40,084 nucleotides of DNA from a bacterium (lineage in GTDB: Bacteria; SAR324; XYD2-FULL-50-16): NCBI GenBank assembly GCA_018830885.1, contig JAHJRI010000052.1:1-40084 (forward strand). The letters are read 5' to 3'. A program made the translations under genes and the position numbers. Positions 24,250 to 33,060 of the stretch are shown piece after piece. Within the stretch, counting starts at the first letter, position 1. Each line of letters opens with the position of its first letter. The notes under the pieces were generated by a model. It had not been told where the DNA came from, did not search any database, and saw nothing but the letters and a program-made list of their open reading frames with translations.

Positions 24250-24330
24250 ACCTCTTTCAAACGCATAAATCCATCCTGGAATTCCGGGAAGCCGTCCATG
24301 GCTTCCAGGGTTCTTGAAATGACACCCCTA
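24250..24330. repeat. Palindromic repeat, family B (copy 2)
   Basis: The core CGCATAAATCCATCCTGGAA followed by TTCCGGGAAGCCGTCCATGG and CTTCCAGGGTTCTTGAAA matches the cores at 10619, 32788 and 40037. Outer arms are only weakly complementary here, so this copy may be decaying. Confidence 0.6.
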
Positions 24331-24535
24331 TGGTGCTCTGACAATTCAGAAAAACCCCTTCAATTAACGACAGTGAATCATAAGGGGCTGCGAATGACCG
24401 GCGCAACGCAGGCGTGTCCGATCGGTTGTTTGAAGGCTGATGATGAGACCCATATCCAAGGACCGGTCTTCAATCTCCAATACCCTTTTCAGGCTGATGA
24501 CTTGAGACGGGACTGGTTTTGGGGATAAACAGGAG

Positions 24536-24612
24536 GGGTGTACCAAAAACATGTGAGTATGTGATTATAACCTCTTTCCGCTTGCAGGTACCCACACATA
24601 TTTGGTGCACCC
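24536..24612. mobile_element. Minimal MITE-like palindrome, family A (copy 4)
   Basis: A 77-bp element made almost entirely of its terminal inverted repeats: GGGTGTACCAAAAACATGTG on the left and, from the right end inward, GGGTGCACCAAATATGTGTG. The interior has the block CCTCTTTCCGCTTGCAGGTA, which recurs inverted at the right edge of the window (39981-40024). Confidence 0.75.
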
Positions 24613-24627
24613 AACAGGAGAAGGTCC

Positions 24628-24656
24628 TTGACTTCCAAAAGGCGAATTCCTATGAT
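24628..24656 (+). promoter_or_regulatory. Predicted promoter of the CBS-domain gene
   Basis: TTGACT at 24628-24633, 17 bases, TATGAT at 24651-24656. The segment closely resembles the folE promoter (TTGACTTC, then TTCCTAT-AT) and lies just outside the family A element. Confidence 0.6.
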
Positions 24657-24746
24657 CACGGTGAATCGGTGACCAACAGATGTAAAACTGGTCACCGGTT
24701 TGTTTTTTTTTGGGAAAAAGAAACTCAATGAGAAGGAAGGAGCAAC

Positions 24747-25424
24747 ATGATCATAAAAAACTGGATGAGCAAAAATGTCATCACGGCCGATATTAATCAC
24801 TCCCTCCATACCGCCATGCGGTTAATTACCCAGCATGGCATTGGCTCACTGCCGGTGATGAAAAAAGGGAAAATGGTCGGCATGGTCAGCGCCGAAGACA
24901 TCCGGCGGGCCCTGATCACAACGACCACCTCAACAGACGGTCAGACCACCGGTGCAATCGACGGCACCAAGGTCAGTGAAATCATGAAGGAAAACATGGT
25001 TCTGGTTTCCCTGTTCAGCACCCTGGATGAAGTCGCCGAGATCCTGTTGAGAAGCAAAATCGCCAGTGCACCGGTGATGGATGAAAACGGGGATATTGCG
25101 GGAATCATCACCAAAACGGATATTTGCAAGGCATTGATTTCACTCGCTGGAAAAACCAAAAAGGAATTTGACTTCGGTCTGCAGGTGGAAGACAGTGCGG
25201 GGTCGATCAAGGTGATCACCGATATTATTCGTTCGCTGGGCGGTCGTATTGCCAGTATTCTCATATCGTATGATGAAGTCCCGGACGGTTTCCGCAACGT
25301 CTATATCCGGGTCTACAATATTGAAAGGGAGAAACTGGATGAGCTTAAAAGCAGGCTGATGCCTGCCGCGACCATGCTTTACATGTTCGACTACTTGAAA
25401 CCGTCCAGACAGATTTTTCATTGA
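24747..25424 (+). CDS. CBS-pair and ACT-like domain protein (AcuB-like)
   Basis: The 225-residue protein has two CBS motifs, residues ~1-60 (WMSKNVITADINHSLHTAM, GSLPVMKKGKMVGMVS) and ~75-135 (EIMKENMVLVSLFSTLDEVA, SAPVMDENGDIAGIIT). An ACT-like domain (~145-215) follows. This is the AcuB layout, known from acetoin utilisation genes of Bacillus and common in Desulfobacterota as a stand-alone regulator. CBS pairs bind adenosine nucleotides and so sense energy charge. The gene lies between an ATP-forming synthetase operon and the ATPase operon, which may be coincidental. AAGGAG precedes the ATG. Confidence 0.85.
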   Translation: MIIKNWMSKNVITADINHSLHTAMRLITQHGIGSLPVMKKGKMVGMVSAEDIRRALITTTTSTDGQTTGAIDGTKVSEIMKENMVLVSLFSTLDEVAEILLRSKIASAPVMDENGDIAGIITKTDICKALISLAGKTKKEFDFGLQVEDSAGSIKVITDIIRSLGGRIASILISYDEVPDGFRNVYIRVYNIEREKLDELKSRLMPAATMLYMFDYLKPSRQIFH

Positions 25425-25441
25425 CCCCGGATCACGGATGA

Positions 25442-25483
25442 CGAGGCAGGAGCACCGGTTCGCCCGGGCCTGCCGCCTCTTTA
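25442..25483 (+). terminator. Possible intrinsic terminator after the CBS gene
   Basis: GAGGCAGG can pair with CCTGCCGCCTC (with a small bulge) around an inner CCGGTTCGCCCGG hairpin, followed by TTT. It lies 17 bp after the stop codon. The T-run is short, so termination efficiency is uncertain. Confidence 0.4.
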
Positions 25484-25544
25484 CCGCCCTTCTCTTTTCC
25501 AGACGGCGGTATTGACCCTTATGCGGGTCTGGCCATCGATCGTC

Positions 25545-25991
25545 CTATTGCATCAGTCCCTGCATCAGGATGACCGCCACCAGCGCCAGAATGGCGTAAA
25601 ATTCCGGAAAGGCCGCCAGGATCATGGTGTTCCCGAAAACACTGTGACCGCTGCCCATGGCCGTAATCCCGCTGGCACAGACCTTCCCCTGGAAAATGGC
25701 GGAAACCATGGCGGCGATGCCGATAGCCAGTCCGGCTCCCAGAACCACCGCCCCATTGGCGAGGGAGAAATCAGGACGGATTGTCCCGCTGTAAATAATG
25801 AAGGCCACAAATCCGTACAATCCCTGGGTCGCAGGCAGCCCTGCCAGGACCATCCCGGTTCCGAATGCCTCCGGTTTTTTCTTGATCATGCCCAACACAG
25901 ATGATCCCCCCAGGGCCAGTCCCCAGGCCGAACCTGCACCTGACAGCCCGACCATCAGACCCAAACCGATCAACGACAAGACATATCCCAT
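25545..25991 (-). CDS. atpK: V/A-type ATPase subunit K (rotor proteolipid)
   Basis: The 148-residue protein has four membrane helices as two c-type hairpins. The ion-binding carboxylate Glu130 (AAFPEFYAIL) lies only in the second hairpin, and the first has a glutamine. Every residue that coordinates Na+ in Enterococcus hirae NtpK is present with a constant offset of nine: Leu52, Thr55, Gln56, Tyr59, Gln101 and Glu130 for Leu61, Thr64, Gln65, Tyr68, Gln110 and Glu139. This strongly suggests a Na+-translocating ring. A good Shine-Dalgarno (AAGGAG) precedes the ATG. It is the last gene of the ATPase operon. Confidence 0.95.
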   Translation of the reverse strand: MGYVLSLIGLGLMVGLSGAGSAWGLALGGSSVLGMIKKKPEAFGTGMVLAGLPATQGLYGFVAFIIYSGTIRPDFSLANGAVVLGAGLAIGIAAMVSAIFQGKVCASGITAMGSGHSVFGNTMILAAFPEFYAILALVAVILMQGLMQ

Positions 25992-26096
25992 ACTGTTTCT
26001 CCTTATGCTTCAAGTTGACTGAAATTCCGCACTGACTGGAAACGCCTTTCCTCAAAAAGGTCAAAAATATTCCGCCCGGTGGGGCGGGATGTTGGC

Positions 26097-28049
26097 TTAC
26101 GCCTTCTCTTTTAAAAACGGGGCATAGCCTTTGCCGCCGCCTTCAAAATCGAGGTTTTTGTAAAATTCCACAAATGTCAATCGCAGGGGATGAACGAACG
26201 ACCCCAGGATTGCCAGCCCAAAGTTCAAGGTATGGGCAAACAGCAGCAGGGCAACGGTCGCGATAATCCCAGGAAAAAGGTTGTTCTCGATAAACCCGAA
26301 GGCAATCCCGTTAAACGCGTGGCCCAGGAGACCGCTGGCCAGCCCGAGGGCGAAGAGCCTCAGATAGGACAAAATATCCCCGATGATCCCGGTGGCAAAT
26401 CCATAGAGCTCCCAGAGCCCGAACAGCGGCCGCATCAGGATATTTTTGTCCGGATTGTTAAAGAGGAACATCAGTATTAGTCCTGAAACAATCAGCCATA
26501 ATCCGAATTCCGGGGGCGGAATGGTCAGCCAGGAACCAATCTGAATTGTACCCAGCCTGTAGGTCGATATATCGATCCCCGTAATCCCCTTGAATCCGCT
26601 GTCGTTGCTGCCGACCCCGATTGAAAACAGAATTCCGCAGATAAGGATAAAAAACGAGGCGGGGTGAATTCCCCAGACAAAGCCGTTCTGGCGTATTCGG
26701 TTGATACATTGCAGACCAATCCCCAGCAGAACCTGCACAATCCCCAGAAAAATGGCAAACCCCATGGCCGGGAACTCCGTCATCTTTCTGCTATTGATAA
26801 AGGAGCCCAGAAAAGAGAGCATGGCACCGCTTTCGGTTCTGAAAAAATACTCCTTGTTGCCCCTTAGATAAAAAATGGACTGGCCGAAAAAGCTGTTCAG
26901 GGCAATCCCGCTGATGATCGTCATGCCGCCCAGGAGGAGGCCGATGAGATAGAGGTTGCGATATTGTCCCGGTCCTTTCCAGAGTGCGATGAGCGCAATG
27001 ACAACGGTAATGAGGCCATAGCCCAGATCCCCCAGACAGAGGCCGAAGAAGACCAGAAAGAAGGGGGCAAAAAAGGGTGTGGGATCCAGTTCCCGATAAG
27101 AAGGCAGCGCATAGATCCGGGTGATGGGTTCAAAGAGTCGGGAAAAACGATTGTTTTTCAACAGCACCGGCACGTTGTCCGTCACCGTCGGGGCGTCGAT
27201 GCGATAGTAGCAGAGATAGTCCTCCAGAAAATCATGTACCACCTTTTCCCGTCCGGCGGGGAACCATCCGGTCAGGGAATAGACCTTACTCTCCAGTTCA
27301 CTGACCATGTTCAAATCGGCGGCCGCAACAGCAGCCAGATTGCTGTTGTTGATTTTAAACGCATCCAGGGCATCCACATAGACGGTCAGGTTTTCAAAGC
27401 CCTGATCGATTTCAGCACACGCCTGCTCAAGCCGCACGGCCTCCTGGTGCAGTTTTTGAAGTGATTTCAATGGGATATTGACTTCGTTGACCCCATCGGC
27501 CTCAAATGGGCTCCCTTTTTCAAACACCAGAAACCGGACCCTTGTTTTATCGCTGTGGATGATCGCATAATAGAAACCGTCCATGTTGAGCTGTCTGAAC
27601 GTCTTTTCTGTGGACTCAAAAAAGCGAAGCTTGATCCCCCGTCTTTCAATCTGGCCGATGGTCTCCGGGTCCAATTCCCCCCAGGGTTGAAGCTGATGGA
27701 TATCCTTGCGGATATCCATCAGCTGTTGCTGGAGGGTCTCCTGTTTCTTTTCTGCCACCTCAAACGTCTCGAGGATATGCAACAGCTCTTCTTCCGAGAC
27801 CGCAGCCGGCTTTGCGAGGGAAGGACCCGGACGTTTCTCCTTCTGGATGGTCCGCAGGATCTGCACCATCCGCTCACAGGATCGGGAGAGGGCGTTCGCC
27901 TTTCGGTAGATTTCGGAAGCGGCGTCGGGTTGCTCGATGTCGGTATTTTCGACAATATGAATAATCCCGATCTCCTGCAGGGATTCCAGGAAATCCGGTT
28001 TCTCTTTATGGTAAAGCAGGACAGACAGCTTTTTCATCGGCACAATCAT
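26097..28049 (-). CDS. atpI: V/A-type ATPase subunit I (stator membrane subunit a)
   Basis: The 650-residue protein has a cytoplasmic N-terminal half (~1-320) with helical coiled stretches (VAEKKQETLQQQLMDIRKDI). A membrane half follows with several hydrophobic helices, starting near FFAPFFLVFFGLCLGDLGYG. The segment ATGIIGDILSYLRLFALGLA holds the conserved arginine that interacts with the rotor carboxylate. Subunit I forms the ion half-channels and anchors the peripheral stalks. Its start overlaps the end of subunit D by 4 bp (ATGA), indicating coupled translation. Confidence 0.95.
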   Translation of the reverse strand: MIVPMKKLSVLLYHKEKPDFLESLQEIGIIHIVENTDIEQPDAASEIYRKANALSRSCERMVQILRTIQKEKRPGPSLAKPAAVSEEELLHILETFEVAEKKQETLQQQLMDIRKDIHQLQPWGELDPETIGQIERRGIKLRFFESTEKTFRQLNMDGFYYAIIHSDKTRVRFLVFEKGSPFEADGVNEVNIPLKSLQKLHQEAVRLEQACAEIDQGFENLTVYVDALDAFKINNSNLAAVAAADLNMVSELESKVYSLTGWFPAGREKVVHDFLEDYLCYYRIDAPTVTDNVPVLLKNNRFSRLFEPITRIYALPSYRELDPTPFFAPFFLVFFGLCLGDLGYGLITVVIALIALWKGPGQYRNLYLIGLLLGGMTIISGIALNSFFGQSIFYLRGNKEYFFRTESGAMLSFLGSFINSRKMTEFPAMGFAIFLGIVQVLLGIGLQCINRIRQNGFVWGIHPASFFILICGILFSIGVGSNDSGFKGITGIDISTYRLGTIQIGSWLTIPPPEFGLWLIVSGLILMFLFNNPDKNILMRPLFGLWELYGFATGIIGDILSYLRLFALGLASGLLGHAFNGIAFGFIENNLFPGIIATVALLLFAHTLNFGLAILGSFVHPLRLTFVEFYKNLDFEGGGKGYAPFLKEKA

Positions 28050-28642
28050 GCTGCAGCCTCCCTTTCAATTTTGGCCTTGAGGATTTTCTGGGATGATTTG
28101 GCCAGGTTTTCCTCGTCTTCCAGGTATCGCTTTATTTTTAGAATGGCCTCCTCGTACTCCGGTATCTGCACTTTCTCGTACAGGTTCACCTTCTGGGTGG
28201 TTTTCTTTCTGGCGTAGTCCAGCAGGGCAAATTTTTCAGCCAGGATCTTACGCTGCATACGGAGATCAACCAGCGATTTCAATATGGTCACCCCGAATTT
28301 AAACCAGTTGGGATTCCCATGGAGGCTGAAGGGCTTCTCCTCGAACACGACCTCTTCCAGAAACGGGGTCTTGACACCGGCGATGGATTTTCTGCCCACT
28401 TTGACCGCCACAATGGTGAGCAGGTCCGGGAACTCACACCAGAATTTATTCAGGTCCGCCAGGGTTTCCAGCCGCTCCCGGAGCTCTGTCTCGACCTCCT
28501 GAATGGTTTCCTTGACGATTTTCACTTCGTTCCGCAGGGCGGACTCTTTTGCCTGCAGCGTCGGCAGGGCCTTTTTGCGGATTTCCAGCTCTTTGACCAG
28601 TTGTTGTCGGGAGGTCTTGTTATATTGAAATTTTATCGTCAT
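28046..28642 (-). CDS. atpD: V/A-type ATPase subunit D (central rotor shaft)
   Basis: The 198-residue protein is largely two long helices (KELEIRKKALPTLQAKESAL near the N-terminus; ILKSLVDLRMQRKILAEKFA and ARKKTTQKVNLYEKVQIPEY near the C-terminus), the hallmark of subunit D, the functional counterpart of F-type gamma. It transmits rotation between the A3B3 head and the K ring. The 93-bp gap after subunit B contains a family C hairpin, which could tune transcript stability inside the operon. Confidence 0.93.
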   Translation of the reverse strand: MTIKFQYNKTSRQQLVKELEIRKKALPTLQAKESALRNEVKIVKETIQEVETELRERLETLADLNKFWCEFPDLLTIVAVKVGRKSIAGVKTPFLEEVVFEEKPFSLHGNPNWFKFGVTILKSLVDLRMQRKILAEKFALLDYARKKTTQKVNLYEKVQIPEYEEAILKIKRYLEDEENLAKSSQKILKAKIEREAAA

Positions 28643-28690
28643 CGGTTCTCTGTTGGTTATTCCAATCCATCCGGTGATGAAAAACGGGTA

Positions 28691-28724
28691 CTATTCACCC
28701 TTTTTCTGAGCAGAAGCTGAATAG
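28691..28724. repeat. Family C short hairpin repeat (copy 2)
   Basis: CTATTCA (28691-28697) pairs with TGAATAG (28718-28724) around CCCTTTTTCTGAGCAGAAGC. It lies inside the ATPase operon between the B and D genes. Confidence 0.7.
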
Positions 28725-28735
28725 TTATGAAAAAT

Positions 28736-30055
28736 CTACGCTTTCCAGTAACGATCCAGATATTCCTGCTTGATGCCGACCTCTTCCCTGGAAAAAAACT
28801 GCCTCAGCAGTTTCCAGGCAGTGTCCAGCATCAGATCGACATTGATATTGATATCGATGGCCAGCAGCTCCCTGGAATACGCCCTGGCGAAATCCAGGGT
28901 TCTTTCGTCGTATTCCGTCAGGTCAAAACCGTTCTCCCGCTTGGTCATGGCGCCTGAGGCGTCCGCATAGAGTCGGATACAGGCATTCATCACCTGGGGA
29001 TGGTCTGAGCGGGTCGATGTCCCGATCACGAGTTGTTTTAAGCGGGAAAGACTTCGGAACGGGTCGATAATCACCTTCCCGATCTCCGTATCGCGACGCA
29101 GGTAGAGCTGGCCTTCGGTGATATAACCGGTATTGTCGGGAATGGCATGGGTGATATCGCCGCCGCTCAGTGTCGTTACCGCAATAATCGTAATGGAGCC
29201 CCCTTCGGGAAACTGGGCGGCCTTTTCATAGATTTTCGCCAGGTCGCTGTATAGCGAACCGGGCATACTGTCCTTGGACGGGATTTGATCCATGCGGTTG
29301 GAAACAATACTGAGGGCATCGGCATAGAGCGTCATATCCGTCAGCAGCACCAGCACCTTCATCTTTTTGCGCACGGCGAAGTACTCGGCCGCGGTCAGGC
29401 TCATATCCGGAATCAGCAGCCGCTCCACCGGTGGATCATCAGTGGTGTTCATGAAGCAGATGATCCGGTCCAGGGCGCCGGCGTTGTCAAACAGGGTCCG
29501 GTAGTAAAGATAGTCGTCATTGGACATCCCCATGCCCCCCAGGATAATAATATCGGCTTCGGCCCGCAGGGCAACATCCGCCATCACCTGGTTGAAAGGC
29601 TGATCCGGGTCGGCAAAAAAGGGAATCTTCTGTCCGGTCACCAGGGTGTTGTTCAGATCGATACCGGCGATACCGGTGGCGATCAGTTCAGATGGCTGCT
29701 TGCGTCGCACCGGATTGACAGAGGGTCCGCCTGTTTCGACCTCCTCGCCTTCAATCTCGGGTCCGTCGTCAATGGGCTGGCCATAGGCATTGAAAAACCG
29801 GCCCAGCAGCTCATCACCCACCTTTTCCGTCGGCGGTTTGCCGGTAAAAACGACCTCCGCATTGGTGGCGATTCCCTGGGTGCCGGGGAACACCTGCAGC
29901 ACGACCTTGTTGCCCATGATTTTCACCACCTGGGCCGGGCGTCCATCCACGTAGGCCATCTCTTCATTGGCGATTCCTTCCGCATAGAGGGAGCAGGTGG
30001 CCTTGGTGATATCCTCGATTTTTGTGTATATTTTCTGGAAAGCGGATGTTTTCAT
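28736..30055 (-). CDS. atpB: V/A-type ATPase subunit B (regulatory head subunit)
   Basis: The 439-residue protein has the RecA-like fold of V/A-type subunit B without a canonical P-loop: GNKVVLQVFPGTQGIATNAE early, DLNNTLVTGQKIPFFADP where the catalytic subunit has its Walker A, then TDMTLYADALSIVSNRMDQI, and the C-terminal LFRQFFSREEVGI. It alternates with A in the hexameric head. It starts immediately after the A stop codon (no gap), with the Shine-Dalgarno GAGGAGGG inside the end of the A gene. Confidence 0.96.
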   Translation of the reverse strand: MKTSAFQKIYTKIEDITKATCSLYAEGIANEEMAYVDGRPAQVVKIMGNKVVLQVFPGTQGIATNAEVVFTGKPPTEKVGDELLGRFFNAYGQPIDDGPEIEGEEVETGGPSVNPVRRKQPSELIATGIAGIDLNNTLVTGQKIPFFADPDQPFNQVMADVALRAEADIIILGGMGMSNDDYLYYRTLFDNAGALDRIICFMNTTDDPPVERLLIPDMSLTAAEYFAVRKKMKVLVLLTDMTLYADALSIVSNRMDQIPSKDSMPGSLYSDLAKIYEKAAQFPEGGSITIIAVTTLSGGDITHAIPDNTGYITEGQLYLRRDTEIGKVIIDPFRSLSRLKQLVIGTSTRSDHPQVMNACIRLYADASGAMTKRENGFDLTEYDERTLDFARAYSRELLAIDININVDLMLDTAWKLLRQFFSREEVGIKQEYLDRYWKA

Positions 30056-31813
30056 TTAGGAGGCCCTCCTCTCTGTGATTAAAAGATCCAGTTCGGATTC
30101 CCGCGCCTTGAACTCTTCACACTGAAACTCCTGGTAATTCATCTGTTTAAAGAGGTTGATGATCTTCCGGAAATAGCCGAAGACCTCTTCAAAGCGCTCA
30201 AACTGAAAATCGGTTTCACACACCTGCAGGACCTTGTTGAGCATGTATTGCTGGCGTTCCATGGGCGTTGACGCGTCAATATCGTCAAACCCGTCCTGTT
30301 GCAGGATGACAAAGTCGATCACCTCCGATTTGTTGAACAGGGTGTGGTAATCGACGGGGACCCCGTCATCTCCCAGGATGCTGATCTGGTCTTTCACCTC
30401 CTTTCCCCGGAGCAGCATGTCCTTCACCTTGTGGACCTTATCCACCCAGCCGCTTTCAATGGATTCGTTCAGGGATTGCACGATCTCGTCGTATTCCAGG
30501 TATTTGGAGTAGCTTTCGATGGGATCGATGGCCGGATACCGTTTGGCGTCGGCCCGGCTTTGTTCAAGGGCGTAAAAGGCCCGGGCGGCTTTCTTGGTGG
30601 ATTCCGTCACCGGTTCCTTCAGGTTCCCGCCAGCCGGACTGACGGTGCCGATGAAGGTGACGGACCCGCTGGCCCCGTTATTCAGGTAAACAAATCCGGC
30701 CCTGGCGTAAAAGTTGGCGATAATGGCGGACAGATCCATGGGGAATGCGTCCGGACCGGGAAGTTCCTCCAGCCGGTTGGACATCTCCCTCAACGCCTGG
30801 GCCCAGCGGGAGGTCGAATCCGCATTCAGCAGGACCTTGAGCCCCATGGCCCGATAATACTCGGCAATGGTCATGCCGGTGTATACGGACGCCTCACGGG
30901 AGGCCACCGGCATGTTCGAGGTGTTACAGATGATAATGGTCCGTTCCATCAGTTTTCGCCCGGTCCGGGGATCGTCCAGCTCGGGGAACTCGGTGAATAT
31001 TTCAACCACCTCGTTGGCCCGTTCACCGCAGGCAACGATGATAATCAGGTCCGCATCGGCATTTTTGGACAGGGCATGCTGCAGCACGGTCTTGCCGGCA
31101 CCGAAAGGCCCGGGGATAAACCCGGTCCCCCCTTCGGCGATGGGATTGAGGGTGTCAATCGTGCGGATACCGGTTTCCATGATCCGGAAGGGACGGGGTT
31201 TGTTCCGGTACCGGGTAATCGGGAGTTTGACCGGCCATTTCATGGTCATGGTCAGCGCCACCTCGTTGCCATCACCGTCAATGACCACCGCCAGCGGGTC
31301 ATCGATGGTATAGTCGCCTTCCTCGACGATGGTTTTAATCCGGCTGCTGCCTTTGAAGTTGAAAGGAACCATGATCTTATGGTCGATCCAGCCCTCCTTG
31401 ACATTGCCGATCCAGTCGGCAGCAGCAACCTCCTGGTTTTCCACCACCAGGGGGGTAAAGTGCCATTTTTTTTCCGCATCCAGTGCCGAAGTATAGTCGC
31501 CCCGTTTCAGGAAGATGCCATCCATTTTGTTCAGGTCATTCTGCAGACCGTCATAGTTTCTGGACAGCATGCCCGGTCCCAGGGTCACTTCCAGCATTCT
31601 TCCCATGAATTCAACGTCGTTGCCCACCTTTAACCCCCGGGTGCTTTCAAATACCTGGACAAAAACTGTTTTGCCCGTGATCTTAATCACTTCCGCCATA
31701 CAGCGATCGCCGCCGATATCGATATAGCAGATTTCGTTCTGGGATACCGGACCGTCAACTTCAATATTGACCAGGTTGGCAACAACACCGACCACTTTAC
31801 CACTGGTGCTCAT
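30056..31813 (-). CDS. atpA: V/A-type ATPase subunit A (catalytic)
   Basis: The 585-residue protein has the N-terminal barrel, the bulge domain characteristic of V/A types (about 115-190), and the Walker A loop GPFGAGKT at residues 235-242. It is followed by the catalytic glutamate in ACGERANEVVE and by NTSNMPVASREASVYTG and DSTSRWAQALRE. It binds and hydrolyses (or forms) ATP. I chose ATG 31813, which has GGAGG at ideal spacing, rather than the ATG at 31834 that overlaps the preceding stop. Confidence 0.97.
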   Translation of the reverse strand: MSTSGKVVGVVANLVNIEVDGPVSQNEICYIDIGGDRCMAEVIKITGKTVFVQVFESTRGLKVGNDVEFMGRMLEVTLGPGMLSRNYDGLQNDLNKMDGIFLKRGDYTSALDAEKKWHFTPLVVENQEVAAADWIGNVKEGWIDHKIMVPFNFKGSSRIKTIVEEGDYTIDDPLAVVIDGDGNEVALTMTMKWPVKLPITRYRNKPRPFRIMETGIRTIDTLNPIAEGGTGFIPGPFGAGKTVLQHALSKNADADLIIIVACGERANEVVEIFTEFPELDDPRTGRKLMERTIIICNTSNMPVASREASVYTGMTIAEYYRAMGLKVLLNADSTSRWAQALREMSNRLEELPGPDAFPMDLSAIIANFYARAGFVYLNNGASGSVTFIGTVSPAGGNLKEPVTESTKKAARAFYALEQSRADAKRYPAIDPIESYSKYLEYDEIVQSLNESIESGWVDKVHKVKDMLLRGKEVKDQISILGDDGVPVDYHTLFNKSEVIDFVILQQDGFDDIDASTPMERQQYMLNKVLQVCETDFQFERFEEVFGYFRKIINLFKQMNYQEFQCEEFKARESELDLLITERRAS

Positions 31814-31830
31814 AAGGTTCCTCCGTTCTT

Positions 31831-32637
31831 TCATTCGGCTTTAACATTCTGTTCCAGATCTTGAATGATTTTCTGCAGCATTTCTGCGCCGGTTGTATCA
31901 TCCAAAAAAGACCATCTTTCTGCAATGGACAGGGCGATCCCAACGCCCATCACGGTTTCAATATTGAACGGTTCCGGCTCTGCCATCTCTTCCAGCTGCT
32001 GAAGTCTGAATCTGGCCAGTTTTTCTTCGGATGTGGGGATATGATCAAACTCGATGGCGAGCAACTCATCTGCCCAGGGGACCCTGGCAGGCAATGAGAA
32101 ATCAGCGGCGCTGCTTTTGAACAGCAGATCCGTGACTTCGTTGCGGCCAATCAGATGCGTTTCCAGTGATTCCTTTGCTCTTCTGCAGTTCAAGGCTGCC
32201 AGAATATTCCGCAGATCCAGTTCAAACGTGAACCACTCCCTTAAAAACCGGTTCTCAACTGCGGTGGCCGCTTCGTAAAACAACCAGTTCAGCTGGTTTT
32301 CCCAGGACAGGTTCTGAATGAGCGGACTGTTTGCCTGGTAAGCCGCAATGAACACCTGCATGTATTCGGGCACCTGATCCGGATTTTTTATTTCAGCGCG
32401 CAAGGTCTCTTCCGAGAAGTTACCGGTCAGAACCAGCGGGTCGCTCTGATTGGTGAGCAGAGCGATCAGGTTCTTGTTATCGTTGGGAAAGCCAATATAA
32501 CGCAGCCAGCGGGCATCTACCGGGGGGATCTGATCCAGCAGCTCATTGATAAAAGCACCGAGACCCAGTTCGATCTTGTGCTCATCAAAAATAATGTCCG
32601 GCAATCCGGCAACAATATAGTGATAGGGAATGGTCAT
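31831..32637 (-). CDS. DUF2764 protein (ATPase operon, probable C-subunit equivalent)
   Basis: The 268-residue acidic, helical protein begins MTIPYHYIVAGLPDIIFDEH, the usual start of DUF2764 proteins. These are encoded between subunits E and A in short bacterial V-ATPase operons (spirochaetes, Bacteroidetes, Chlamydiae). It is thought to replace subunit C, the connector between stator I and the shaft; that is inference from position and size. Helices such as EEKLARFRLQQLEEMAEPEP and the absence of a membrane segment agree with a soluble connector. A 440-bp repeat-bearing gap separates it from the E gene. Confidence 0.82.
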   Translation of the reverse strand: MTIPYHYIVAGLPDIIFDEHKIELGLGAFINELLDQIPPVDARWLRYIGFPNDNKNLIALLTNQSDPLVLTGNFSEETLRAEIKNPDQVPEYMQVFIAAYQANSPLIQNLSWENQLNWLFYEAATAVENRFLREWFTFELDLRNILAALNCRRAKESLETHLIGRNEVTDLLFKSSAADFSLPARVPWADELLAIEFDHIPTSEEKLARFRLQQLEEMAEPEPFNIETVMGVGIALSIAERWSFLDDTTGAEMLQKIIQDLEQNVKAE

Positions 32638-32682
32638 GGTCTGTCACCCATCGATGTTGTACGATGCGTCATCATCATTTGT

Positions 32683-32711
32683 CTGAAAAACACTCACCAC
32701 AGAGACACGGA
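32683..32711. repeat. Dispersed repeat, second copy
   Basis: TGAAAAACACTCACCACAGAG continued by ACACGGAG is identical over about 28 bp to the copy at about 17243-17271. Confidence 0.65.
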
Positions 32712-32755
32712 GGAAAATAAGCGCTGCTGAATCGTTGTCGTTCACTTCAGCGACT

Positions 32756-32854
32756 GGTTCCGCACCAACAGTTCCGGTTTTCACGAACCGCATGAATCCT
32801 TCCTGGAGTTTCTTCCAAGGTTCTTGAAAACCGGAACCGTTGGTGCTTCGCAGG
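32756..32854. repeat. Palindromic repeat, family B (copy 3)
   Basis: The left arm (about 32761-32789, GCACCAACAGTTCCGGTTTT then CACGAACC) pairs with the right arm (32819-32847, GGTTCTTGAAAACCGGAACC then GTTGGTGC) with two or three mismatches. The core CGCATGAATCCTTCCTGGAG matches the other family B copies, but the arms are unlike theirs. Confidence 0.7.
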
Positions 32855-33060
32855 AAAAAGGTGTTTAAGTTAACGGCATTGTCTGCTTTATGACAGTCAC
32901 GGGAATGCATCGCTATTTTTCATCCTTCGTTGTGACCTGCAGGTCATGAATGCCGACCAGGCGTCAGAGGGGTGGGTGGTTCGATGAAAACCGGTTGGGT
33001 TGGTTTTTAAGGTCTCAACGTCCCTGAATCAGAATCCCCGAAGACAACAAACAGATCACA

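Larger units (their letters stand above)
23977..24627. other. Repeat-rich intergenic region
   Basis: The region separates the divergent crotonase operon and the CBS gene and has no gene. It contains a weak minus-strand promoter candidate for the crotonase operon (TTGACT at 24118-24113, 18 bases, TAGAGT at 24094-24089), a family B hairpin and a 77-bp family A palindrome. Confidence 0.5.
32638..33060. other. Long gap inside the ATPase operon
   Basis: About 420 bp between the E and DUF2764 genes without a coding region. It carries the dispersed CACCACAGAGACACGGAG repeat (32683-32711) and a family B hairpin (32756-32854). A new promoter could be hidden here, but I see no clear consensus boxes. 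Confidence 0.5.

Noticed and set aside
30299..31633. 444-codon plus-strand frame opposite ATPase subunit A
   Set aside because: The minus-strand frame encodes subunit A with the P-loop and all expected motifs. The plus-strand product has no recognisable domain.
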